Below are positions 43,828 through 52,351 of a stretch of DNA of 64,000 nucleotides, piece after piece (positions within the stretch are counted from its first letter, which is position 1; each line of letters opens with the position of its first letter). The stretch comes from Flavobacterium hankyongi (GTDB lineage Bacteria > Bacteroidota > Bacteroidia > Flavobacteriales > Flavobacteriaceae), in the NCBI RefSeq assembly GCF_036840915.1, contig NZ_CP085725.1, positions 620,001 to 684,000 on the forward strand, given 5' to 3'. The translations under genes and the position numbers were made by a program. The notes beneath the pieces were generated by a model, which did not search any database, was not told the origin of the DNA, and saw only the letters and a program-made list of their open reading frames with translations.

Positions 43828-46800
43828 ATGAGTAGAGTACGTATTGTTGGTGGAACAATTGCAAAGCATACAGTTGGTAAACACAATATGTATGCTGAAG
43901 AGAATATAGTTTTTCATTCAGATAAAATTGTTTCTGAAAAGGGAGAAGAAAAAGGCGTTACTTATGGTGAGCCCAAAATATCGCATCCTGAGTTTAAAAT
44001 TGAAAAGAGCACCTATGAACTTGAGAGTAAATTTGCTTTAGAGCAACTTTTTGCATTCGCAAAAAAGGACAGTAAAGCAATGTTTTGTTTTTGGGCATCA
44101 GAAATTTTTGGAGCAGATATTCCTCTAGAAGCATATGAAAAACTATACGAAGATGCAAGTGATAAAAAGGAAAGTATTAATCCAAAAATTGTTGTTGCAT
44201 TAGATGTTCCAGGCTATGGAGCAACTTATAATTTTGATAAGAGTTCAAAATACGCCAATCATATTGTCATTTCACAAGGTTTTATAGATAATGCCCTTAT
44301 AAGTAATGAATATCAAAAAGCATTGCTTTTATCTTTAGTTGAAGAATTTGGTCATCATTTAGATTATCTCTTAAGAAATGAATACTCCTCAGTCAATGGA
44401 GATGCTTCAGGTGATGAAGGAGCCGCTTATTCTAGCACTATAAATAAACGGTATAAAAAATATATAATAGATCCTTTCAAGGAAAAAAACCAGCATTATG
44501 CAACAGCTGTAATTAATGGTGAAGAGAAAAAACTAATTTGGGATTTTAGCGATTTACATGAAAAACTAGCGGTTTTTGTTGAGAATAGAATTGAAAAAGA
44601 TGATAATTATTTTGCTGGATTTGAGTTTTTTGGTGCAGGATTAGGAGACTCTATGCATGGATTGGGGCATCAATCTATTGAAAATAGAGGGTTAGGTGAA
44701 ATTGACAGATATAGAGATAGAAGTAAAGACAATCCTAACAAAGAAAGACTTCAAATCTATTTTGGAAACTGGTTGCGTGATTTTTCACAATTTGTGGATC
44801 CTATGGTTGTTCGTCCTATGGCGAATGCTTTGGAAATGTTAAGTGAAGAATATAAGACTAAAAATAATAATCCTAAAGAGTTTAATAGTGTTATTGATGA
44901 TTTAGGTAAATTAATGGAAGAAAATAAGGTTACTCATTTAGACAGGAGAACTTTTAAACTTCCAGTAAATATTGATATTCAAAGACCTGATATCAGTTTA
45001 AATTATCAAAAAGTAGGTGGATTTAGCGTTCCTACTGGTTTTTCATTAAAAGGTTTTGAAGCACAAATAAAATGGGAGCCAACTACGATTTCACCTGTAA
45101 AATTAAGTCGTGAAGCAATTACTACTCTTGTAGAGCTTTTGGGGATAAAAGAATTTGGAAAATTAAAAACTGAAGCAGACAACAAAGAAGGTAAGCCACA
45201 AAACTTCATGAAGTATTTGTCAGATTTTAGAGTCAGCTATGCAAAAATAACACCAGAACTTTTAGGGGTTTATAAGCCACAAGAACATATAGACAACCCA
45301 CTGGCATTACATCCAAAATTTATATGTGAAGCTAACAAAGCAAAAGGGATGAAATGCCCTCCGCCTGATTTAAACCATAAATTAGACCCTGATTTTGTAA
45401 AAGATCCTATTGATTCACAGTGGAATAATAATAAAGATTTCGGAACAAAAAATTACATTCGTGGTAATGGCCCTGAACCTTTTGAAAGTGCCTTTGATTG
45501 TTTTATAAATTTTATAAATAAGTCTGATCCCAATACAGTTCAAGGAAGGATTAATTTTGGAGCTGCTTTACATATTTTAGAAGATTATTTTGCACATAGT
45601 AATTTTTGTGAGCTTGCTATTATGAAGGTGTATGATCCTGAAGTTTTCCCATGGGATAATATACCTGCAACTGCGCCAAAAGATCAATTAAAAAGACACA
45701 AAGCTGATATTTCTTCCAATAGTTTTATAAAAAATGGGTTGTTAGATAGAAGCAAAATTAAATTTAATACTGTCTCAAACCCAGATTTACATAGTAGTGC
45801 TGTTGCAAATTATCTTAAAACCAATCCAAACAAAAACGCTAGTGATTATTATGCTTCTTTGGGGGCTAATTCAACAACTAATAGAGGACTTTATTACTCA
45901 ATGGGCGAAGCAGCTATTGTTCAAACAGGAAGTTTTGGATTGTTAGATACAATTGCTAGTATTGCTCCTAAAATAAATAACAAGATTTTCTCGATTCATG
46001 TAGAAGAGCAGGAAAAAATGAAGGAAGGAGAACGTACTTTTAATGATGCTCTTATTTATGAGTTACTAAAAGATGTTTCTAATGCTCAGGCCGATGATAC
46101 TAAAGAGACCAACAGCAACTATAAAGGGACTAATGATGGGGTTTATGCAGATGTTTTTTTAAAATACCTGCAATTTAGAGATTTTATGGTAAAAGAAAGA
46201 GTGCTTGGCTATTCGTTCAAGGATGTTACAAATGTATTTGGTATATTTGAATTTGTTACGCAGTACATAAAAGTTATACAAAATATTAGAAATCATTTTT
46301 TGAGTCTTACTGCAATCAATTTAATTGATGATTATCAAACCTATTTGGAAAACGAGCTTACTCTATTAGAAAATGGAACTTGGAAAGTAAATTCTTATGG
46401 TCCTTCACATACACAATTAGCTAAAGATAATGGAATACAACCGTTACATCATTTAGCTGTTGAGCTTGTTGCAAATGCTATACATCAGGTTGGTGAACTT
46501 TTTAAAAATAGAGACTTAGAAGGTATAAAAAATTTAGCACGTAGAACACTTTTTGTTCACCCTATGTATACAGACTGGATGGATGAATTAGTGATTAATT
46601 GGTGTAAAAAAAATTCTATCCAAGTTAAGTTTGCACATCAAGCTAGTATAGTATTGTATGGTATTCGTCATGCATATCAAGAAATAGCCGAGTTAAGTCA
46701 TGAAATACAAATCATTAGAGATTTTGGTTTAAATGATGAACAAAAAAAAGAATATGATTCTGCTATTGCAGGAATGAGTAATCGTTGGCATAAAGGTAAA

Positions 46801-46908
46801 GAGCGATTAGATGTTTTATGGAAAAAACAAGGATTACCAGCTGTAACTGTCAAAGATGCTGAAGAGACTCATCAAGAACATTTGGAACAAAGTGGATATG
46901 GTAAATAA
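43828..46908 (+). CDS. T6SS effector candidate with HET-C-like domain, 1026 aa
   Basis: A VgrG-linked cargo protein. Residues 1-50 (SRVRIVGGTIAKHTVGKHNMY, EKGVTYGEPKIS) resemble the N-terminal delivery region of several Bacteroidota T6SS cargo proteins. Residues about 160-190 contain VEEFGHHLDYLLR followed by GDASGDEGAAYS, a metal-binding EExGHxxD pattern. The HET-C-like part from about 265 includes FGNWLRDFSQFVDP (312-325) and ALHILEDYFAHSNF with His582, Glu585, Asp586 and His590, probable metal ligands. HET-C proteins are related to zinc phospholipase C-type folds. Its target is unknown; a membrane target is inferred. Confidence 0.75.
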   Translation: MSRVRIVGGTIAKHTVGKHNMYAEENIVFHSDKIVSEKGEEKGVTYGEPKISHPEFKIEKSTYELESKFALEQLFAFAKKDSKAMFCFWASEIFGADIPLEAYEKLYEDASDKKESINPKIVVALDVPGYGATYNFDKSSKYANHIVISQGFIDNALISNEYQKALLLSLVEEFGHHLDYLLRNEYSSVNGDASGDEGAAYSSTINKRYKKYIIDPFKEKNQHYATAVINGEEKKLIWDFSDLHEKLAVFVENRIEKDDNYFAGFEFFGAGLGDSMHGLGHQSIENRGLGEIDRYRDRSKDNPNKERLQIYFGNWLRDFSQFVDPMVVRPMANALEMLSEEYKTKNNNPKEFNSVIDDLGKLMEENKVTHLDRRTFKLPVNIDIQRPDISLNYQKVGGFSVPTGFSLKGFEAQIKWEPTTISPVKLSREAITTLVELLGIKEFGKLKTEADNKEGKPQNFMKYLSDFRVSYAKITPELLGVYKPQEHIDNPLALHPKFICEANKAKGMKCPPPDLNHKLDPDFVKDPIDSQWNNNKDFGTKNYIRGNGPEPFESAFDCFINFINKSDPNTVQGRINFGAALHILEDYFAHSNFCELAIMKVYDPEVFPWDNIPATAPKDQLKRHKADISSNSFIKNGLLDRSKIKFNTVSNPDLHSSAVANYLKTNPNKNASDYYASLGANSTTNRGLYYSMGEAAIVQTGSFGLLDTIASIAPKINNKIFSIHVEEQEKMKEGERTFNDALIYELLKDVSNAQADDTKETNSNYKGTNDGVYADVFLKYLQFRDFMVKERVLGYSFKDVTNVFGIFEFVTQYIKVIQNIRNHFLSLTAINLIDDYQTYLENELTLLENGTWKVNSYGPSHTQLAKDNGIQPLHHLAVELVANAIHQVGELFKNRDLEGIKNLARRTLFVHPMYTDWMDELVINWCKKNSIQVKFAHQASIVLYGIRHAYQEIAELSHEIQIIRDFGLNDEQKKEYDSAIAGMSNRWHKGKERLDVLWKKQGLPAVTVKDAEETHQEHLEQSGYGK

Positions 46909-47749
46909 AATAACAAAATTAATAGCATTGCTTATCATTATGTCAAATTTAGCTAGCTGTCAAAATAAATCTCAACCTAAACAAATTTATAATATGCAGG
47001 GTTTTTGCATTCAAGATTCACTAACTTATTACAATGGTAAAAAATTTGATATTGCAGGATCGGTAAAAGATTTTATAGATATTGCTGGTAAACCAGATAG
47101 AACAGTAATTGATTCATCAGGAGGTAATTCCAATAAATCTTGGAAATGGAATAAAACAGGTGATGAAGCATACATCAATAAAAATAAAAAAGTAGAAGTA
47201 TTCAATATTAAAAGTATTGATCCAGGTAAAGAATATAATTCTATTGAAGAAGCTGTGAAGGTACATGGAAAATTCGATGAGTATAAAGAAGATAAACAGC
47301 CTTTAGATGTTCGCAAATATTATATTTGGGATAAATTGGGTATAGAAATATTTGTTACCAAAAATGAAGAAATAAATTGTATTTATTTGCATACACTTCA
47401 TTATAGCAAGACCAAACAAATCTCAAAAGAAGATTTAGAAAACTCTGATTTAATTTATAACAATGCTCCCAAGCAAGAGTATAAAGGGATGTATACCTAC
47501 AATGGTCATACAGTAGATTTTGGAAAAATGGGGTATGATAATTGGTTTAAAACTGTTAAAGATTTAAAAATAGAAGGAGAAAGCTATGACCCTCCAGGAG
47601 ACTCTAAGCAATGGTCAAGAATAATTTCTGAGCGTAATTTATCTGTAGAAATGATTCGAGAGAGTAATGAGTTGGGTAGTACAGATGGTTTTCATGTAAG
47701 TGAAATAGGTGTTGTTAATGCAGTTAAGTATATACAAATTTCAAATTAA
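46898..47749 (+). CDS. Lipoprotein immunity candidate (DUF7738-like), 283 aa
   Basis: I place the start at ATG 46898, not the earlier in-frame codon at 46856, because only the later start gives a lipoprotein signal (MVNKITKLIALLIIMSNLASC, lipobox LASC, Cys21). It overlaps the effector gene's end by 11 bases. The mature protein has repeated units like KKFDIAGSVKDFIDIAGKPDR and YNGHTVDFGKMGYDNWFKTV, resembling the DUF7738-type lipoproteins linked to T6SS effectors. It sits in the periplasm or inner membrane, the right place to protect against a periplasm-active HET-C toxin. Immunity is inferred from position and signal. Confidence 0.7.
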   Translation: MVNKITKLIALLIIMSNLASCQNKSQPKQIYNMQGFCIQDSLTYYNGKKFDIAGSVKDFIDIAGKPDRTVIDSSGGNSNKSWKWNKTGDEAYINKNKKVEVFNIKSIDPGKEYNSIEEAVKVHGKFDEYKEDKQPLDVRKYYIWDKLGIEIFVTKNEEINCIYLHTLHYSKTKQISKEDLENSDLIYNNAPKQEYKGMYTYNGHTVDFGKMGYDNWFKTVKDLKIEGESYDPPGDSKQWSRIISERNLSVEMIRESNELGSTDGFHVSEIGVVNAVKYIQISN

Positions 47750-47829
47750 CTAATATAATGATTTACAAAGGTAAATATTGTTAATAGTATATTTTACTTT
47801 AACTGCTGTAGTAAGGCCGTATTAAAAAA

Positions 47830-49233
47830 ATGATGAAATATCTACAAATCTTAATTTTAATCTCTTTGCAGTTGTCAGCACAAGAGAGCTATCAAAATGT
47901 AAAGAAAAACGTTGAAGAATATATTCAAATATATAAAAGAGAAGGTAAAATAAATAAGCATTTAAATACCATTATTTCAAATTTCAATGAATCCCCAAAA
48001 ATTGAATTAAAGGATTTAAAAAAAGATAATGTAGGCATTTGTATTATACTTTCAGAAGATAATCCAGATTTAATAATTTCTCCTGCAAAATATACTTTTT
48101 TAGATGAAAAAATAAACATATCAGCAATTGGTCCGCAAAACCCTAGCGAATTACCTGATTATATGAAAGAGTATGTACAAAAATATCTTACTGAATTTGA
48201 AAGTATAGGTACTACTGAATTATTTCAAAAACTTATTTTAAAGGAAATAACAACCGAAGGTACATTTGTCGAAAATAAATCAGAATATGTAGTAAATGAG
48301 CCAAATACAGTTTCATTCATTCGTGGAAACGAGGATTGGATGTATATTATTTCTATTGATGATGATTATGAAAATATAACCAATTCTAGAATTATAGTGT
48401 ATTGTTTTAAGAAGTCTATTTCTGGAAAAGATATTTTTAGCTTAAATAATTCTCTTGAAAATGTTGAAAAAAGAAGAGAAAAAAAACAATCAAAACACGA
48501 AGAAGACCGTGAAAACTACCCTTTATATCACGATTTTAGGATAGATGATTTAAGGATTGGTTTGAAACAACTTTTAGTATATGAGCCCTATAAATCAGAT
48601 AATGAATTACTGAATCATGCCAATAGATTAAGTGAGAAATTGGACCGATTCAATATTCGGAATTATCTAAAAGAGCTTACTTATTTTAGTGATTTAAAAA
48701 TTAGCGAGAGTTTTTTAAAAGAACACTTTGATGCAATTCCGCACGGCGAATATGAAGTTGAAAATATTTTACATTTATCGTGCCACAGTTTGGGTGATAT
48801 TTATTTTTCTCAAGGGAAATATCAGCTTGCTAAAGAGTTTTATACAAAAGCTATCTTTACAAATCCATTAATAGAATTAAGCTGGACGAAAGTTAAAAAA
48901 GACATTGACAGAACTATATATGATCTTGCTAAAAATGCTTATAAAGCTGGGAAAAAGGATGAAGCTTATGCTTTTTTAATTGCACTCATGTTTACTAGCG
49001 AGATAGATGTAATAAAGGATCTTAATATTTATTTCAAAGAGCAAAATGAAGATAAAAAAGAATTCAAAAAAGATTTAGATAAAGCCTTAAAATCACTAAA
49101 AAAAGGAGAAAGATATAGTTACACTTTCAAATTTAGAGATAATGAAGTTTTTTTTATTCCCATATTGCAGGCTACAGTAAAATCATTTCAAGACGTTTTT
49201 AAAGATCATGAATTTTATAAATCTCTGCATTAA
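47830..49233 (+). CDS. Secreted TPR-containing protein, second immunity or accessory candidate, 467 aa
   Basis: A signal peptide (KYLQILILISLQLSAQES) is followed by a beta-rich N-terminal half and a helical C-terminal half with a TPR-like unit (DIYFSQGKYQLAKEFYTKAIFTNP). No family is recognised. It follows the lipoprotein gene by 80 bases, at the end of the T6SS island, and could be a second immunity protein or a periplasmic partner. A short hairpin with T-rich tail follows at 49240-49264. Confidence 0.6.
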   Translation: MMKYLQILILISLQLSAQESYQNVKKNVEEYIQIYKREGKINKHLNTIISNFNESPKIELKDLKKDNVGICIILSEDNPDLIISPAKYTFLDEKINISAIGPQNPSELPDYMKEYVQKYLTEFESIGTTELFQKLILKEITTEGTFVENKSEYVVNEPNTVSFIRGNEDWMYIISIDDDYENITNSRIIVYCFKKSISGKDIFSLNNSLENVEKRREKKQSKHEEDRENYPLYHDFRIDDLRIGLKQLLVYEPYKSDNELLNHANRLSEKLDRFNIRNYLKELTYFSDLKISESFLKEHFDAIPHGEYEVENILHLSCHSLGDIYFSQGKYQLAKEFYTKAIFTNPLIELSWTKVKKDIDRTIYDLAKNAYKAGKKDEAYAFLIALMFTSEIDVIKDLNIYFKEQNEDKKEFKKDLDKALKSLKKGERYSYTFKFRDNEVFFIPILQATVKSFQDVFKDHEFYKSLH

Positions 49234-49239
49234 ATAAGG

Positions 49240-49264
49240 ATTGTTGGCAACAATATTCTTTTTT
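49240..49264 (+). terminator. Short hairpin after the TPR gene
   Basis: The 7-base arms attgttg and caacaat surround g, followed by attctttttt. It probably closes the T6SS effector operon. Confidence 0.5.
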
Positions 49265-49305
49265 AATGTAAGTTGGATTAAGAAATTCTATTTTTAAAAT
49301 ATGAT

Positions 49306-50541
49306 TTAAATGATTTTCCCTTCAATAATAACATTTTCAATTAAATTACTTCCAAATTCGTATGGTAATTGATAGTATGATACGATTGGTTTAGTAATAA
49401 TTAAATTAGCACTTTTTCCTTTAGTAATACTTCCATGTGTTTCAGAAATTCCCATTGCATATGCACCATTAATTGTAGCAGCATTCACAGCTTCTTCAGG
49501 AGTCATTTTCATTTTGATACAGGCAGTTGCTACCACAAAATTCATGTTTCCTGATGGAGTAGTACCAGGATTATAATCGGTTGCTAATGCTAATGGCAAT
49601 CCTGCTTCAATCATCTTGCGGGCAGGTGTATAAGGAATACTGATGAAGTAAGAACAACTTGGTAATGCTACTGGCATTGTTTTGCTGTTTTTTAAAACTT
49701 CAATGTCTTCATCGGTAACAATTTCTAAATGATCTACTGAAAGGGCTTCGTGTTTTACACAAGCTTTTATACCTTCTATTGCAGTAAACTGATTTACGTG
49801 AATTTTAGGAGTTAATCCATACTTTTTTCCTGCAATCATAATCTTTTCTGTTTCTTCTACAGAAAAATAGCCAGTTTCAAGGAAAGCGTCGATATAATCT
49901 GCTAGATTTTCTTCCGCTATTTTAGGAAGCATTTCATTAATTATTAAGTCAATATAAGCTGAATGATTTTCTTTAAACTCAGTAGGGAAGGCGTGAGCTC
50001 CTAAAAATGTAGATTTAATCTTGATTGGATAGTTTTGAGCCAAGCGTTTTATAACACGCAACATTTTTAATTCTCCTTCAACAGTTAATCCATAGCCCGA
50101 TTTTATTTCTACAGCTCCTGTTCCTTGTTTCATTATTTCTTCAAGTCTGGCTTTTGATTCATCATAAATTATATCTTCTGAGGCCTCATTAACTCTTTTT
50201 GCCGAATTTAAAATACCACCACCACGATTTGCTATTTCTTCATAACTCAATCCGTTTATCCTATCAACAAACTCTTGAACTCTATTTCCAGAATAAACTA
50301 TATGGGTATGACTGTCACACCAAGTAGGTAAAACTACTCTTCCAGAAGCATTAATAACTTTATCAAAATTTTCATTTGGACATTTGTCCATTAATCCAAA
50401 ATCTTGAATTAAATTATTTTCAATAACCAAATAAGCATTTTCAAGTTTAGGTAAAATTTTCATTTCTTGTCCACTCACTTTCAACACGTTTTCTTCTCTA
50501 ACTTGTAATAACTCTTTTATGTTAATAATTAATGTCTTCAT
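49306..50541 (-). CDS. hutI: Imidazolonepropionase
   Basis: This 411-residue amidohydrolase matches HutI: metal-binding WCDSHTHIVYSG (His78, His80), EIKSGYGLTVEGELKMLRVI, LGAHAFP, HVNQFTA and TDYNPGTTPSG with the Asp that activates water. HutI opens imidazolone propionate to formiminoglutamate in histidine breakdown. No other hut gene is adjacent, so it is a single gene here. The downstream end is close to the T6SS boundary, which suggests the chromosome backbone starts here. Confidence 0.93.
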   Translation of the reverse strand: MKTLIINIKELLQVREENVLKVSGQEMKILPKLENAYLVIENNLIQDFGLMDKCPNENFDKVINASGRVVLPTWCDSHTHIVYSGNRVQEFVDRINGLSYEEIANRGGGILNSAKRVNEASEDIIYDESKARLEEIMKQGTGAVEIKSGYGLTVEGELKMLRVIKRLAQNYPIKIKSTFLGAHAFPTEFKENHSAYIDLIINEMLPKIAEENLADYIDAFLETGYFSVEETEKIMIAGKKYGLTPKIHVNQFTAIEGIKACVKHEALSVDHLEIVTDEDIEVLKNSKTMPVALPSCSYFISIPYTPARKMIEAGLPLALATDYNPGTTPSGNMNFVVATACIKMKMTPEEAVNAATINGAYAMGISETHGSITKGKSANLIITKPIVSYYQLPYEFGSNLIENVIIEGKII

Positions 50542-50687
50542 GGCTCAATATTTCTGTAAAAATAAGATACTTTTTTCTTTTCATAAGCTGATTTTTATTA
50601 ATCGGTATTTTTTAAAAATTTAACTTTTTAAGTAAAAAAATAAATCAAAAAAATACTTTTTTTGATTTAAAATTTAATATAATTTGT

Positions 50688-50841
50688 TAAATTTGAGATG
50701 ATTAAATAATTTTATTTTTAATTTGTTAAGCTATAAATGATTTGAAAACAATAAAATATAGAGTTAAATATATATTATAAAAAGAGGTTAGTTATATTAA
50801 TTCAAAAAAGCTGTTGAAATTTAGTTTTAACAGCTTTTTTT
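50688..50841 (+). ncRNA. Candidate short transcript or attenuated leader upstream of corA
   Basis: TAAATTTG at 50688-50695 would begin transcription near 50702. A hairpin aaaaaagctgtt (50804-50815) / aacagcttttttt (50829-50841) with a T-tract ends it about 44 bases before corA. It may be a small RNA or a leader regulating corA by early termination. No riboswitch class is recognised. Confidence 0.3.
50804..50841 (+). terminator. Intrinsic terminator upstream of corA
   Basis: The stem aaaaaagctgtt with aacagcttttttt and a T-rich tail lies 44 bases before corA, with no plus-strand gene before it. Confidence 0.75.
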
Positions 50842-50884
50842 ATTTGCAGGAAGTTTCGTAATATTACTTATAAATACAATACTT

Positions 50885-51955
50885 GTGCGAAAAATAAAAT
50901 ACAAAAAGGGACGTAAAGTTCAGCCTACTTTTTTAGAGTATACTGGTCATCATAAAGATATAAAAACAGAAATGCAATTGTTTGTATATAATAATGATGA
51001 GTTAACAGAATGTGAGAATTTAAAGTGTCGTGATATGTTAAACTCGATTGATTTGACTAAAATTAATTGGTTAAACATACATGGACTTAATGATATGAAT
51101 ATTATTAAAGAAATTGGTGATTTTTTTAAAGTAGATAATTTCATGTTAGGTGATATTTTAAACACCATAAAGAGAACAAAGGTTGAAGAATATCATGATA
51201 CTTTGTTTTTTAATATTAAATCGTTGCTACCAAGTAATGAGTCATTGCAATTGAATGTAGAGCAAATTAGTTTTTTGCTTAAAGATGGTGTTTTGGTGTC
51301 TTTTCAAGAAAAGAGAAGTGATTTTTTTACTCATATAAGAGAGAGAATTAGAACACATTCTGGTATTGTACGAACCAAAAAGGCTGATTATTTGCTTTAT
51401 ATTTTGCTCGATGCAATAATGGAAAATTTTTATATTACCATTGAAAATGAAGAAAATATAGTTGACGAATTATTGAATCTTTCAAAAATTGATATTAACC
51501 CAAGAACAATTGAAAAGATAGAAAAACATAAAGACAATTACAGCTTTTTGAAGAGAGCTATTATTCCGCTTCGAGATTCATTACATACCATCACAAGTAT
51601 TAAAGATGATAATGTTTTTAATGCAATTGAGCCAGAGAATTATAGTTTCTTTACGCGATTATACCAAAAAAGTCTTGAATTGCTTGAACAAATTGAAGAC
51701 GATATGGCAACGCTAGATAGTGCTACGCATTTCTTCTTCTCTGCACAGAGTCATAAGATGAATGAAATTATGAAGACGCTGACAATTGTTTCGGCGATAT
51801 TTATTCCGCTAACATTTATAGCTGGTGTCTATGGGATGAATTTTGAGAATATGCCAGAATTGAAAGCTGAGAATGGTTATTTTATTACAGTAGCGATTAT
51901 GTTTATGATTACTATAGGAATGATAATATATTTTAAATTGAGGAAGTGGTTTTAA
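50885..51955 (+). CDS. corA: CorA family magnesium/cobalt transporter
   Basis: A 356-residue protein with a large soluble N-terminal domain and two C-terminal membrane helices. The first helix is followed by the signature GVYGMNFENMPEL (GMN at 317-319), the selectivity filter of CorA. The start is GTG at 50885. CorA imports Mg2+ (also Co2+, Ni2+) as a pentamer. The upstream terminator and short transcript might regulate it. The downstream 170 bases hold a Flavobacterium-type hairpin repeat. Confidence 0.92.
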   Translation: MRKIKYKKGRKVQPTFLEYTGHHKDIKTEMQLFVYNNDELTECENLKCRDMLNSIDLTKINWLNIHGLNDMNIIKEIGDFFKVDNFMLGDILNTIKRTKVEEYHDTLFFNIKSLLPSNESLQLNVEQISFLLKDGVLVSFQEKRSDFFTHIRERIRTHSGIVRTKKADYLLYILLDAIMENFYITIENEENIVDELLNLSKIDINPRTIEKIEKHKDNYSFLKRAIIPLRDSLHTITSIKDDNVFNAIEPENYSFFTRLYQKSLELLEQIEDDMATLDSATHFFFSAQSHKMNEIMKTLTIVSAIFIPLTFIAGVYGMNFENMPELKAENGYFITVAIMFMITIGMIIYFKLRKWF

Positions 51956-51956
51956 T

Positions 51957-52046
51957 AGCCCTGATGGAAGCGACATCCTTTTTAAGTTCATTGAGCTGAG
52001 CCGAAATGAACAAAAAAGATATAGCGGACAGCAGGATAAAGCTCCT
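51957..52046. repeat. Flavobacterium-type intergenic hairpin repeat
   Basis: The flanks gatggaagcgacatccttttt and aaaaaagatatagcggacagc pair imperfectly. The inner ttcattgagctgagccgaaatgaa (51987-52010) has ttcat/atgaa ends. This arrangement is common between Flavobacterium genes and possibly acts as a transcript 3'-end structure. Confidence 0.6.
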
Positions 52047-52068
52047 AAAAATAAAATTAAATTAATTA

Positions 52069-52099
52069 TTGGTTAACCCAAATAATACGTTTACATTTG
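52069..52099 (+). promoter_or_regulatory. TTG-N20-TACATTTG promoter
   Basis: TTG at 52069-52071 and TACATTTG at 52092-52099, spacer 20. It places transcription start near 52106, after the TTG at 52069, so the coding start must be the ATG at 52126. Confidence 0.6.
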
Positions 52100-52125
52100 T
52101 AGGGTATTCAAAAATTCCGGAAAAC

Positions 52126-52302
52126 ATGTTTGAATTTCAACAGTATTTAGGGTTCTTACTTTTCTTAACCATATTAACCATGGGTTTTTGGTTAATGATT
52201 TTCTTAGTTAACTTCGTATTCTACTGGATAGGTGGTGCAATGTGGGAAATGTGGAAAGAAAAAAGAGCTGCTAAAAAACTCGCAGAAAGTGAACAAGCTT
52301 AA
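52126..52302 (+). CDS. Small hydrophobic membrane protein, 58 aa
   Basis: The start is set at ATG 52126 because a good promoter ends at 52099, making the upstream TTG at 52069 part of the promoter. The 58 residues hold a long hydrophobic stretch (about residues 8-40; YLGFLLFLTILTMGFWLMIF, then LVNFVFYWIGGAMW) and a basic tail WKEKRAAKKLAES. One or two membrane helices are likely. No function is known. A strong terminator follows. Confidence 0.7.
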   Translation: MFEFQQYLGFLLFLTILTMGFWLMIFLVNFVFYWIGGAMWEMWKEKRAAKKLAESEQA

Positions 52303-52320
52303 TTGCTTTGTTTAAAAATA

Positions 52321-52348
52321 AAAAGGTACGCATAGCGTACCTTTTTTT
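52321..52348. terminator. Terminator between the small protein and the TonB-like receptor
   Basis: The stem aaaaggtacgc/gcgtacctttt with a T-rich tail on the plus strand, and A-rich on the other side, works for both converging genes. Confidence 0.85.
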
Positions 52349-52351
52349 ATG

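Larger units (their letters stand above)
50542..50884. other. AT-rich region between hutI and corA with possible small RNA
   Basis: These 343 bases separate divergent hutI and corA. A -7 match TAAATTTG (50688-50695) with a possible upstream TTTG (50661-50664) could start a transcript that reaches the terminator at 50804-50841. No open frame is present. Confidence 0.5.

Noticed and set aside
46856..46897. Upstream start for the immunity lipoprotein
   Set aside because: It would put 14 basic residues before the lipoprotein signal and increase overlap with the effector gene; ATG 46898 gives a normal lipobox.
52069..52125. TTG start for the small membrane protein
   Set aside because: This codon is the -33 element of a good promoter; the ATG at 52126 is downstream of the likely transcription start.
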